From positions 62,001 to 126,000 of the forward strand of contig QBLS01000009.1 in the NCBI GenBank assembly GCA_003249015.1: a stretch of DNA of 64,000 bases, in the 5' to 3' direction. The position numbers and the translations under genes are program-made. The DNA is from Pseudanabaena sp. (lineage in GTDB: Bacteria > Cyanobacteriota > Cyanobacteriia > Pseudanabaenales > Pseudanabaenaceae). How positions within the stretch are numbered: the first letter of the stretch is position 1; each line of letters starts with the position of its first letter. This document shows positions 50,515 through 59,339 of the stretch, one piece after another. A model generated the notes under the pieces. It did not search any database, was not told the DNA's origin, and saw only the letters and a program-made list of their open reading frames with translations.

Positions 50515-51516
50515 ATGCAGTTGGCAGTAAGAATTGAAAATTTAAGGAAGACGTATGGCGAGACTGTTGCCGTAGATGGAATTTCTCTCAATGTGACTCA
50601 AGGTCAAATTTATGGGCTGTTGGGTCCCAATGGAGCAGGCAAAACTACAACTATGCGCTGTATCTGCACCTTGACTACGCCAGACTCAGGAGTTGTGGAA
50701 GTAGCGGGCGCTAGAGATGCTCGCGCAATTCGCGATCGCATTGGTTACATCGCGCAGGAAGTTGCCCTTGATAAAGTACTCACAGGACGCGAACTACTAA
50801 AATTTCAAGCAGCTCTCTACCATATCCCTCCCAAGCAAATTGGCGATCGCATTGACTATGTGCTGAACTTATTACAACTAGATGACTACGCCGACAAGCT
50901 TTCTGGCACATACTCAGGGGGACTAAAAAAACGGCTGGATCTCGCCGCAGGTTTATTGCATCAGCCACCAGTTTTAGTCTTAGATGAGCCAACGGTTGGG
51001 TTAGACATCCAGAGTCGCATCGCTATTTGGGAATTTTTACGAAAACTCAAAGCCTCTGGGGTAACAGTACTGATCAGTAGTCATTACCTTGAAGAAATTG
51101 ATGCTTTAGCCGATCGCGTTGCCATTATTGATCGGGGCAAAATTATCGCTGAAGGGACAACTGACGAGTTAAAGTCTAAAGTGGGTGGCGATCGCATTAC
51201 CGTGAGGATTCGTGAGTTCGCAGAACGCAAGGAAGCAGAGCAAGCCCAGAAAATTTTGCAGCAATTACCCATTGTGCAGAATATCACGATCAATTCAGCT
51301 CAGGGCAACGCTCTAAACCTATATGTGACCCCAGATGCCAATGCTATCAGTGAGGTGCAAAATATACTTACTGCTGTTGATATTAGTGTGTTTAGCCTAT
51401 CCCAGTCGCGCCCTAGTCTAGATGATGTGTTTTTGGCGGCGACTGGGCAGACAATTTTGGATGCAGAAATTGCCCAGTCAGAAATATTGGGCGCAACTAA
51501 AAAGAAAAAAAAATAA
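50515..51516 (+). CDS. ABC transporter ATP-binding protein, DrrA-like
   Basis: A 333-residue ATPase of the daunorubicin-resistance/ABC-2 exporter class. Walker A GPNGAGKTTTM, Q-loop in IAQEVALDKVLTG, signature YSGGLKKRLDLAAGL (SGG type), Walker B VLVLDEPTVGLD, and H-loop SSHYLEEID. The C-terminal 110 residues are the usual DrrA extension. The membrane partner is not next to it; a TPR gene follows after a palindrome cluster. The extreme C-terminus is lysine-rich. Confidence 0.92.
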   Translation: MQLAVRIENLRKTYGETVAVDGISLNVTQGQIYGLLGPNGAGKTTTMRCICTLTTPDSGVVEVAGARDARAIRDRIGYIAQEVALDKVLTGRELLKFQAALYHIPPKQIGDRIDYVLNLLQLDDYADKLSGTYSGGLKKRLDLAAGLLHQPPVLVLDEPTVGLDIQSRIAIWEFLRKLKASGVTVLISSHYLEEIDALADRVAIIDRGKIIAEGTTDELKSKVGGDRITVRIREFAERKEAEQAQKILQQLPIVQNITINSAQGNALNLYVTPDANAISEVQNILTAVDISVFSLSQSRPSLDDVFLAATGQTILDAEIAQSEILGATKKKKK

Positions 51517-51518
51517 AC

Positions 51519-51603
51519 CCAAAGAACTTTGTCTCCCGCGTAGCGGGAGACAAAGTAAACCCAAAGTATTAGAGGGTGAGGCGCTTCGCGCCTCACCCTC
51601 TAA
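51519..51603. repeat. Palindrome cluster after the ABC gene
   Basis: Two hairpins in tandem: ACTTTGTCTCCCGC-GTA-GCGGGAGACAAAGT (51526-51556) and AAGTATTAGAGGGTGAGGCGC / GCGCCTCACCCTCTAATACTT (about 51563-51608), joined by repeats of CCCAAAG. Confidence 0.75.
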
Positions 51604-51647
51604 TACTTTGGGCATCGATTCAGAGAGATGATTCTCAAAAAATTCTT

Positions 51648-51676
51648 TGGGTTTTAATTAAGCGCAAAGCGCTGTA
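51648..51676 (+). repeat. Hairpin-tail element copy 4
   Basis: GGGTTTTAATTAAGCGC followed by AAAGCGCTGTA, matching the tail at 28532-28560 at all but one position and ending 35 bp before the TPR gene start at 51711. Confidence 0.65.
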
Positions 51677-51710
51677 AGCTATCATCTAATTGGAATTAGG
51701 GTTATTTATC

Positions 51711-52562
51711 GTGTCACAACGCACAGCAAGACAGTGGATTATTAATGGTGTACTGATTGTAGTTACACTTTCATTTTTGGGTGTCTCGATCGCGCCCTTG
51801 ATTGGTGGCTTATTTGCTCCCACCACTCCACCAGTAGCCGATAACTCTAACCAATCCAACTCCGAACAAGAGCGCATCAAAATTCAGATCGAGGGTTTTG
51901 AAGCGGTGCTGAAGAGTGATCCTAAAAATCAAACTGCATTAATTGGCTTGGTTAACCTCAGAAACCAATTGGGCAAAATTAGGGAAACTATCGAGCCTTT
52001 ACAAACTCTTGCCGATACCTTTCCTGACCAGCCAGAATATCGCATGACCCTAGCTCGCGCCTATATGGAGCTAAAAGAGCCACAAAATGCGGCCGCCGAG
52101 TATCGCAAAATCCTAACCACTAAACCTGGTTATCTTCCCGCCTTGCAGAGTATTGTCAGCATTGAGTTAACTGACAAACGGCCAGAAGCCGCGATCGGGC
52201 TATTGCAAGATACCCTGAAGACTGCTGAAACTGCTAATAAAGTTCAGGCAGACTCCGTTGACACCAATTCAGTGCGCTGGATCTTGGGTGAAGTTTTTCG
52301 CCAACAAAATCGCCTCGATGACTCGATCGCCACTTACGATCAAATGATTAAGGAAAATGCCAAGGATTTTCGCCCTTACGTTGGCAAAGCGCAATTGCGT
52401 CAGATTCAGGGTAAAGAGGATGAAGCGAAAAAGCTATTCGATAAAGGTTTAGAGTTGGCTCCTGCCGAGTTCAAAGACGAAGTGAAGCGATTGGCAGCAA
52501 TCTCTCCGCAAAAGCAACCTTTCACCGCACCAAATACGCCTGCGCCTGCGCCGAAGCAGTAA
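51711..52562 (+). CDS. Membrane-anchored TPR protein
   Basis: A 283-residue protein with one N-terminal membrane helix (about 8-32, WIINGVLIVVTLSFLGVSIAPL), a polar linker and about five tetratricopeptide repeats (55-255), ending in a Pro/Ala-rich tail (TAPNTPAPAPKQ). It probably faces one side of the membrane as an assembly scaffold. GTG at 51711 is the preferred start because it puts the basic residues directly before the helix; the frame is open to 51690. Confidence 0.75.
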   Translation: MSQRTARQWIINGVLIVVTLSFLGVSIAPLIGGLFAPTTPPVADNSNQSNSEQERIKIQIEGFEAVLKSDPKNQTALIGLVNLRNQLGKIRETIEPLQTLADTFPDQPEYRMTLARAYMELKEPQNAAAEYRKILTTKPGYLPALQSIVSIELTDKRPEAAIGLLQDTLKTAETANKVQADSVDTNSVRWILGEVFRQQNRLDDSIATYDQMIKENAKDFRPYVGKAQLRQIQGKEDEAKKLFDKGLELAPAEFKDEVKRLAAISPQKQPFTAPNTPAPAPKQ

Positions 52563-52682
52563 TACCCTCACCCCTAGCCCCTCTCCCATTGAGGGAGAGG
52601 GGAAACAGAAAAGAAAGCTAAATATTATTTCTCTTGCTCCCTTTCTCCCGCTCTGGGAGAAGGGGCTGGGGGACGAGGGCAG
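52563..52682. repeat. Family-E repeat, copy 2
   Basis: AGCCCCTCTCCCATTGAGGG... and CCCGCTCTGGGAGAAGGGG hairpins, bounded by CCCTCACCCCTAG and GGACGAGGG. It starts on the TPR stop codon and ends 20 bp before the end of the convergent fmt gene. Confidence 0.8.
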
Positions 52683-52702
52683 ATCTTCGCCTCGCGCTAC
52701 CA

Positions 52703-53638
52703 TCACTCTAAAAGTTCGCCGATCGCTATTCTCGTTCCATTTACAAAATCCCAACCCGTTTGCAGCTTTTTCCCTGCGGGTTTCAATTCTTTAATAGACA
52801 ATAACCCTTTGCCTGTCTGCACCGCAAAGCCCTTGCCTTTAAAGATTTCTACAACTTTCCCCAAATCTTCAATGTTTCCATCCCCTGTAATTACTTCTGT
52901 TTTTGTAACCTTTACCATTTGTCCACGGAAATTGATGTAGCAATTGGGATAGAAAGCGCGAATTTGATTGTGCAAGGCGATCGCATCCTTAGTCCAGTCA
53001 AGTTCCCAATCTTCGCGCCCAATCATTGGTGAATAACAGGACAGGCTATCATCTTGAGGCTCTGGAACAATTTGATCGAGGTTGCGTAAAGTCTCAATTA
53101 ACAGAGCAGATCCCATCTCCGCCAATTTCTCGCTTAAGGTATCGGTATTGTCTTCAGGAAGAATTGCTAGTTCGCTCTTAAGTAACATTGCCCCTGTATC
53201 AATTCCTGCATCCATTTGCATTGTGGTGATTCCTGTAATCTCTTCACCATTAGCGATCGCCCATTGAATGGGTGCGGCTCCACGATAGCGCGGCAAGAGC
53301 GAACCATGGACATTGATACAGCCATATTTGGGCATATTCAAAATTTTGCGTGAAAGAATTTGTCCATAGGCGACCACTACAAAGACATCGGCAGCCAGCG
53401 CTGCGATTTCTGTAAGAACTTCTTGATCTTTTTTGAGGCGATGGGGTTGCCAGATTTTGATGTGAGGATCAGAGGCGATCGCGGCAGCTTTGACGGGGGA
53501 GGCGCTAACTTGATTGCCGCGTCCGCGCCTTGTGTCGGGCTGAGAAACTACGCCTAGTACTTCAAAATCTGGCTCTGCTAATAGTTTCTTTAAAGTAGGA
53601 ACAGCAAAATCTGGAGTTCCGAAAAAAATAACACGCAT
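52703..53638 (-). CDS. fmt: Methionyl-tRNA formyltransferase
   Basis: It formylates initiator Met-tRNA with 10-formyl-THF. 311 residues: N-terminal hydrolase domain beginning MRVIFFGTPDFAVPTL, catalytic N-x-H in CINVHGSLLPRYRGAAPIQWAI, then the loop MDAGIDTGAML, and the C-terminal tRNA-binding domain (about 205-311; FYPNCYINFRGQMVKV). Complete. Confidence 0.97.
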   Translation of the reverse strand: MRVIFFGTPDFAVPTLKKLLAEPDFEVLGVVSQPDTRRGRGNQVSASPVKAAAIASDPHIKIWQPHRLKKDQEVLTEIAALAADVFVVVAYGQILSRKILNMPKYGCINVHGSLLPRYRGAAPIQWAIANGEEITGITTMQMDAGIDTGAMLLKSELAILPEDNTDTLSEKLAEMGSALLIETLRNLDQIVPEPQDDSLSCYSPMIGREDWELDWTKDAIALHNQIRAFYPNCYINFRGQMVKVTKTEVITGDGNIEDLGKVVEIFKGKGFAVQTGKGLLSIKELKPAGKKLQTGWDFVNGTRIAIGELLE

Positions 53639-53657
53639 AGAACTTTTGACTTTTTAG

Positions 53658-55493
53658 CTACATTTTAAATTGAAAGATAACTTTGCCATCTTGTGGAAGT
53701 GTCGGCAAGGTTGTCTCTACAGGATTATTATTGACACCAGATGGGTTAGTGCTAGTTACATTAGAAATAACTTTATTGGTGTTAGATAGTGGCGACAGAG
53801 TAATGCGACTAGATTCAACTCGCCATTTGGACTGTAAATAGGAGGCGATCGCTTGAAAACGACCACGACTTAAAGTGTCATTTTCCAGACTGCGAAGATT
53901 GATCGAGAGCGTTAAATTAAGATCGGGATATTTTTGGAGTAAGCCGCCAATTTGCTCCAATTGAGTATTGGCATCTTCAGGTAAAACTAGGGCATTTTCT
54001 GCAAAAGCTATTTCCCCGATCGCCTGATTAATATATTCGAGACTTACTTCGGCATTGGCTATATCCATGCGGCGCTGCACATCATTGACGACCAATAGTT
54101 TTGCGTCTTCGCTCATGGGGCGATCGCTGAGGTAAGTAACCACGATCTGAGCAGATTTGTTTTTGCCTGTGGTCATTGCATAGTCTAAAAGTTCAGCATT
54201 GGGCGGCAAAGCTAGATTAGCGATCGCGCGATCAAGAGTCAGTGAAACTTCTCTTTGCAATTCGCCAATGCTAGGCGGTTTTACCTCTGCGGGTAAGATC
54301 ACCTCTTCCTTCCTTGTCAAAATCTCATTGGAAGCGGTGGGAATTTCAGTTAATAAAAGTTGCACCTTTTGAGGGTCACGATTTAACTGGCGAGCCAGTT
54401 CCTGTACATATTGATTCCGTTCTTCAGGTGAATACAACTTGCTGGTGAAGACACTTAGTTGCACAATAATTGACTGATTTTGTTCTGTAATCAAGAGCCG
54501 CTCAATAGAAGAACGTGGTTGATTGCCAGAACTATTACTGAAATTGTTTTGCCAAATACTTGTTGCTGTGCGGCGCAACATATTTTGTTGCTGCTTTTGA
54601 GATACCTCTTCGCTGAGCCTGACAAAAGAATTGCCAAGGGGGACGAGCAAAGCAGCGATCGCCAAAAAACCTACAAACAAACGTCCAGGCAAACTGCCAA
54701 TGGGACGTAGTTTTTGCAGAAACTTGTAGCGTCCTAAAAATTCTTGTAAAGCTCTACTCTCAAGATCATTGGACTCCCATAGCTTGATCCTTTCGCGCAC
54801 CTTGTCAGTATCTATATGTAGCGCCAGAAACACCAAGGTTGAGGCAAAGGCGATCGCCACAAGGTTAGTCAAAAATAGTAAGCCACCACCCCGTGAAATT
54901 TGTAATCCCTCATTAAAATTGAGGCTAAAGGCGATCCCCACGCCATAGCCAACTACACATAGGGGCGGCATCAGCGCCACCGCGATCGACACCCCTGGAA
55001 TCGAAGTGATTACTCCTTTTACAGGGCGACAGGTAGCGATCGTCCCGATCGCACCCGAAAATAGGGCAACTCCCAAGTCTAGGGTGTTCGGAGTAGTTCT
55101 CGCTAAAATCTCGCTAGTTGCCTCTTTAAACGGCAAACTAAAAATGAGTAACATCGCAAAGCTAATTGCTACAGCACAGCTCAATGACAGATTGGCGATC
55201 GCCCGAACCAGCAAAATAAAGTCTCCAGCCGCAAAACCCAGCCCCAGAGATAAAATTGGCCCCATCAATGGAGAAATTAACATCGCGCCAATAATGACAG
55301 CAGGGCTACTTAAAGCTAGTCCAATGGTGGCAATCCCCGCCGCAAAAATAATTTGTAACCAATAGGTCGCATCTCTGAGTGTTGCTGACTGGGCTATTTC
55401 TAGATAAACCTCAATTTTGCGTTGCTCATCCACATCCATTTGACTAGCGAGCCAATCACGGCTGGATTGCCACAGGTTAGGATTATTTTTCAT
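53658..55493 (-). CDS. DUF389 integral membrane protein
   Basis: A 611-residue protein. The N-terminal 270 residues hold the DUF389 membrane core (AGIATIGLALSSPAVIIGAMLISPLMGPILSLGLG; IATCRPVKGVITSIPGVSIAVALMPPLCVVGYG) with about six helices. Another membrane helix lies near 275-295. The C-terminal 300 residues are a soluble domain; its last part (DANTQLEQIGGLLQKYPDLNLTLSINLRS...SRGRFQAIASYLQSKW) resembles an OmpA-like peptidoglycan-binding fold, which is an inference. The family's transported substance is unknown. It sits 20 bp upstream of fmt on the same strand. Confidence 0.85.
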   Translation of the reverse strand: MKNNPNLWQSSRDWLASQMDVDEQRKIEVYLEIAQSATLRDATYWLQIIFAAGIATIGLALSSPAVIIGAMLISPLMGPILSLGLGFAAGDFILLVRAIANLSLSCAVAISFAMLLIFSLPFKEATSEILARTTPNTLDLGVALFSGAIGTIATCRPVKGVITSIPGVSIAVALMPPLCVVGYGVGIAFSLNFNEGLQISRGGGLLFLTNLVAIAFASTLVFLALHIDTDKVRERIKLWESNDLESRALQEFLGRYKFLQKLRPIGSLPGRLFVGFLAIAALLVPLGNSFVRLSEEVSQKQQQNMLRRTATSIWQNNFSNSSGNQPRSSIERLLITEQNQSIIVQLSVFTSKLYSPEERNQYVQELARQLNRDPQKVQLLLTEIPTASNEILTRKEEVILPAEVKPPSIGELQREVSLTLDRAIANLALPPNAELLDYAMTTGKNKSAQIVVTYLSDRPMSEDAKLLVVNDVQRRMDIANAEVSLEYINQAIGEIAFAENALVLPEDANTQLEQIGGLLQKYPDLNLTLSINLRSLENDTLSRGRFQAIASYLQSKWRVESSRITLSPLSNTNKVISNVTSTNPSGVNNNPVETTLPTLPQDGKVIFQFKM

Positions 55494-55550
55494 GGCTTGT
55501 ACTCATAACTACAAAATTAGGCTTTGTGCAGATACTGCCGATTGATAATA

Positions 55551-55626
55551 AACCGAAGAAGGGGATGGCAGTGCGAAGCACCGCCATCCCCTTCTTCAGT
55601 TTGGGGCGTTTTAGCACAAAGCATTG
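55551..55626. repeat. Palindrome and tail variant at the lipA 3' end
   Basis: Hairpin AACCGAAGAAGGGGATGGC... / ...GCCATCCCCTTCTTCAGTTT (loop GAA; 55551-55601), then GGGCGTTTTAGCACAAAGCA and TTGTA. This is a diverged form of the hairpin-tail element, and it encodes the last residues (NALC) and stop of lipA. Confidence 0.6.
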
Positions 55627-56513
55627 TAATTATCTGAAACTGCGGTTTTGGGGTATAGCTCCATCAGGGCTTGAACTTGCTCAGCATGATAAGAACTGCG
55701 AGTCAGTGGCGAAGATACTACCTGCAAAAATCCCATCCCTTCGCCAGCAATCCGCCATGATTCAAACTGCTCAGGCTTGACAAACTCCTGCAAAGTCAAA
55801 TGCTTAGCTGAAGGCTGTAAATACTGCCCAATCGTAATAATGTCGCAATCAACGGCTCGCAAATCACCCATAACTTCCAGCACCTCATCCGCAGTTTCGC
55901 CCATGCCCACCATAATGCCTGACTTAGTGTAGACCCAAGGTGCGATCGCACGGGCGCGGCGCAAAAGCTCTAAACTGCGCTGATAGTCTCCTTGAGGACG
56001 CACACGGCGATAGAGCCTTGGTACAGTCTCTGTATTGTGATTTAGCACATGGGGACGAGCCGCAAGAATAATTTCTAATGCTTCCCAGTTAGCGCACAGG
56101 TCAGGAATAAGAAGTTCAATCGTGGTCTGTGGCATCAATTTATGGATTTCTTCAATGCAACGCACAAACTGCGATGCACCGCCATCGGGCAGGTCGTCAC
56201 GGTTAACCGATGTAATGACGACGTGCTTTAACTTCATGCGCCGCACTGCTTCACCAAGATTAATTGGTTCTAGGGGGTCAAGGGCTTGAGGCTTCTTCTC
56301 AAAGTCAATATCGCAGTATGGGCAAGCCCTTGTGCAAGCTGGCCCCATAATTAAAAATGTGGCAGTCCCTTGGTTAAAGCATTCACCAATATTTGGACAA
56401 GAAGCTTCTTCACATACTGTATTTAGCCCCAGATCGCGTAGAACTTCTTTGACATTGCCGACGCGCTCCCATTGCGGTGCTTTAACCCGCAACCAATCTG
56501 GTTTGACTGCCAT
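55611..56513 (-). CDS. lipA: Lipoyl synthase
   Basis: A radical-SAM enzyme that inserts two sulfurs into protein-bound octanoate. 300 residues with the auxiliary-cluster cysteines in [13 protein letters not shown] and the SAM-cluster motif CTRACPYC, then GMGETADEV and the C-terminal [13 protein letters not shown]. Cyanobacteria often carry two lipA paralogues; I cannot tell which one this is. A short C-terminal end derives from a repeat element. Confidence 0.96.
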   Translation of the reverse strand: MAVKPDWLRVKAPQWERVGNVKEVLRDLGLNTVCEEASCPNIGECFNQGTATFLIMGPACTRACPYCDIDFEKKPQALDPLEPINLGEAVRRMKLKHVVITSVNRDDLPDGGASQFVRCIEEIHKLMPQTTIELLIPDLCANWEALEIILAARPHVLNHNTETVPRLYRRVRPQGDYQRSLELLRRARAIAPWVYTKSGIMVGMGETADEVLEVMGDLRAVDCDIITIGQYLQPSAKHLTLQEFVKPEQFESWRIAGEGMGFLQVVSSPLTRSSYHAEQVQALMELYPKTAVSDNYNALC

Positions 56514-56798
56514 ATTTTTGAAATTAAATTAAGGTTTGTAGATTTTGTAACAACTTTTATCCTAGCACTAGAGACTATACAGCCATAAAGCCAGAAGCTG
56601 TCGCCATGATTGCATCCTTACGCAAAGCTAATCAGTAAGTCCATAATGTTTTCTCATCATTGTTTGAACTCACGCTAATAATAGTGCGATCGATTAGTGA
56701 CAGGCAATCGCTTATGTATCAAAAATGGAAGATCTGTAGCGCAATCTCCATTTCAGTATTATTTTTTAATAACAAATATTGTCGGCATGAAATAAATG

Positions 56799-57518
56799 TT
56801 AATATTTTTGTAAAATCTGTATTACGGATAAAAAATATTGGAATGAATTTAAATGATTAGGTTGAACTTTAATTCGTTTAATCAATTCGTCTAAATAAAA
56901 TTTTTCTCCCACCTCTCTTGATTTCCCCTTAGAGTAAGAAAGTTCTCTTGCTTTAAAAACAGCCTTCAAATATTCTTCGTGAAATTGAGCATGGGTAATC
57001 GATGTACTACCACTGTATATACCCATTAATTCTGGATCTTGATCTCTAACATCATAGTAATTTCTATATGTGAGAAATGGTTCGCTATATTTAAGTGGAA
57101 TATTTGCAGCTTGTGTCAGAACAAAATTTTGATTTCCCAATAGCCAAGTCTCTATGCATCGATTCTGAATTATTAGAACTATCTCTATGCTACTTAAGTT
57201 AATATTTTTGTTTAATTTTAATGATGCGAGGATGTCTTCCCTTAACTCATCAACAGTTATTTCTTCTGAGTCTAGACAGACAAGCAGATAATTGTAATAG
57301 TGTTTTCCTTGTGATTCGAGAAAATTTATATCTTGTATCGCATTTGGTAAATGTTCATCGATTATTGCAGGTTGTCCAGCAGCGTTAAATATAAAGTAGT
57401 TATTGTTAGTAATTTGATCGTATTCATTAACTCTTTTAAATTGTGGCAAAAGATGATTTAGCCATTTTGGATAAATATAAAACTCAGAAGATCCCTCTAC
57501 AAGGAAATACAGATTCAT
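56799..57518 (-). CDS. TOPRIM/DUF4276-like partner of an ATPase (defence candidate)
   Basis: A 239-residue protein, likely the effector of a two-gene module. The first strand reads YFLVEGSSEFYIYPKWL, in which Glu fits the TOPRIM-type acidic position; a later strand is YLLVCLDSEE (candidate D-x-E), and the helix start IEIVLIIQNRCIETWLLG matches the pattern seen in DUF4276/OLD-like nucleases. I cannot assign a named family. It begins within the last four bases of the ATPase gene (ATGA overlap), so the two proteins are made together. Both genes look AT-richer than the flanking lipA and queD-like genes. Confidence 0.6.
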   Translation of the reverse strand: MNLYFLVEGSSEFYIYPKWLNHLLPQFKRVNEYDQITNNNYFIFNAAGQPAIIDEHLPNAIQDINFLESQGKHYYNYLLVCLDSEEITVDELREDILASLKLNKNINLSSIEIVLIIQNRCIETWLLGNQNFVLTQAANIPLKYSEPFLTYRNYYDVRDQDPELMGIYSGSTSITHAQFHEEYLKAVFKARELSYSKGKSREVGEKFYLDELIKRIKVQPNHLNSFQYFLSVIQILQKY

Positions 57519-58660
57519 GCAACTTCAGCCTCTTCGTTATATGTTTCCAATTTGTTAATCAGTTGTAAATAAGCTTGGTGCTTAGACTTACCTAAATTCA
57601 ATTCCTTAGCACTTCTTACAGTCACCACACCACCTTTACGACTGACTATCTTCCAATAATCCATCGGAATATTATTAATGATATATGGATGATGACTGGT
57701 TAAAATGAATTGCAAATCTCCTTGATCTAAAATTAGATCTTCAGTAACGGCATCAATACAATTAATACCTAAACTATTCTCAAATTCATCGATAATAATG
57801 AGGCTGCCATTCGGCGACAAATAAAGTTCAGCGATATGAATTATAGTCCTGTACATGCCAGAGGAAATATCTCCTTGATCTATCCAAGATTCAACACCTT
57901 TTTCTTTAATATACACAAATGGAAATTCCTTGAATGCGTTTGGCATCTCCGTAAGAGCATAGCCATTGAAAGACTCGATTTTAATATCTTCAACTGTTGG
58001 AAAAATTTGTACAAATTTATTCTTAATATCCTCAAATAGTTTTGGTACATTCCTATAAACTAAAGCCAACTTAACTTGTGTTCTGAATTCACTATTTATG
58101 ATGTCTTCTTCAGTAGTATATTTACTCAAAAGCAAAGAAAATGGCACATGATAAATCTGCTTTTGTGACACCATAGTTTCGTCACTATGGTTTATTTGTC
58201 GAAAACCATTCCACACTGGTTTAATCAATTTTTCATTCTTGAAAATTTCAACTACGCTTTCAAATGCTGATAGTTTTGGTAAAACACTGCGATTAAACTC
58301 AATTTGAGTACTTTCTCTTTTTACTAAAAGTTGCTGATCTAAAAATAAACTCTCGGTCAAGATTTCAGCTTGATCCTCACTGCCAGACTCATAAATAAAA
58401 CTGGTTTCCGATTTTTCTATAGTGTTGAATTTCCCTTTCCAAATATATTCTTCATTATCTTTTGTTGAAAAAATAATTTCCCATTCAACACCGTTTAAAG
58501 ATTCCCCACTTGCTATTTTTTGAAGATTTAAGATAGCATCCAAAATTTTAGTCTTTCCTGCACCAGATACACCTACAAGTAAGTTGAGATTAGAAAACTC
58601 AACTGGCTCTAGTTGCCATCCTTTAGCACGGTCATAATATTCCAGTCTTTTAATTTTCAT
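57515..58660 (-). CDS. AAA (ABC-type) ATPase of a two-gene defence-like module
   Basis: A 381-residue ATPase of the AAA_15/AAA_21 type found in OLD, Gabija, PARIS and retron-associated systems. The Walker A is GVSGAGKTKILDAIL (about 29-43), the ABC signature is probably ISSGMYRT, Walker B is SLIIIDEFENSLG, and a switch histidine sits in LTSHHPYIINNI. There is no coiled-coil insert of the SMC length. Together with the overlapping TOPRIM-like gene it looks like a PARIS-type or OLD-like pair, but the second gene does not obviously match AriB. ATG at 58660 follows a plausible AAAGGAAAAG stretch. Confidence 0.75.
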   Translation of the reverse strand: MKIKRLEYYDRAKGWQLEPVEFSNLNLLVGVSGAGKTKILDAILNLQKIASGESLNGVEWEIIFSTKDNEEYIWKGKFNTIEKSETSFIYESGSEDQAEILTESLFLDQQLLVKRESTQIEFNRSVLPKLSAFESVVEIFKNEKLIKPVWNGFRQINHSDETMVSQKQIYHVPFSLLLSKYTTEEDIINSEFRTQVKLALVYRNVPKLFEDIKNKFVQIFPTVEDIKIESFNGYALTEMPNAFKEFPFVYIKEKGVESWIDQGDISSGMYRTIIHIAELYLSPNGSLIIIDEFENSLGINCIDAVTEDLILDQGDLQFILTSHHPYIINNIPMDYWKIVSRKGGVVTVRSAKELNLGKSKHQAYLQLINKLETYNEEAEVA

Positions 58661-58835
58661 TTTTGTTGATCTTTTCCTTGCATATACTCATATCTTAGTT
58701 CCTGATAAAGATATTGACCAATGTAGCGATCGCAATTTGCAGCAATATCGGGTATGTCAACAATCAACATAACTTTCGTCAGATTAGATTTTAATCATTT
58801 TAGGTCACAAATCTAAAAACCTAAAATCAATAGTT

Positions 58836-59185
58836 TTATGTCTCGATTCCCAATGCAGTTAGCCGATCGCGTAATTTTTGAGCCTCTAATTCAGCAAGTC
58901 TAGCGCGTTCCTCCGTAGATTCGGCACGTTGAGTTTGTGCTTGCAGAGCCGAAAATAACTCACTAGGAATTAACAACTTTTCGCCATTGTCTTGACGATA
59001 GAAATTGATGAGAGAACCTTCAACTTCGAGGCGCAATCCTAAAATAAAACCTGACTCAACCCATCAGCGATCACCTCATAAACTAACAAATCTTCTTCCC
59101 TTTCTGGTAGATTCGCTTGACGACGGTAGCCACGTAATTTTTCAGGAATCCATTCGCCTTTAGGATCAAATAACCAATATTCCAA
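58836..59185 (-). pseudogene. Uma2 family endonuclease, frameshifted and truncated
   Basis: Upstream part: IGVLEYWLFDPKGEWIPEKL...YEVIADGLSQVLF then a stop. Shifting by two bases at TTATTTTA restores GLRLEVEGSLINFYRQ...GEKLLIPSEL and a coiled C-terminus (LRDRLTALGIET). Both parts are contiguous in the Uma2 family. The N-terminal half, with most of the nuclease core, is missing. The 66-codon frame at 58836-59036 is therefore only the tail of a dead gene. Confidence 0.75.
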
Positions 59186-59339
59186 AACCCCAATACTTTG
59201 CGATCGCACTGACAGCAAGGGACTTCTAGTAATTATAGCGATCGCGTCAAAACTGAGCTTCGATGCGATCGCTGAAAATGATAAAATATTAAGATAAATT
59301 TACAATTCATCAAACTTGATTTTTGATGTTTCATTACTG

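Noticed and set aside
56514-56798. Possible small gene or RNA between lipA and the ATPase module
   Set aside because: Only short AT-rich frames; no promoter, hairpin or motif that I could support.
58836-59036. 66-codon frame as a separate small gene
   Set aside because: It is the C-terminal part of a frameshifted Uma2 gene and has no own start signals.
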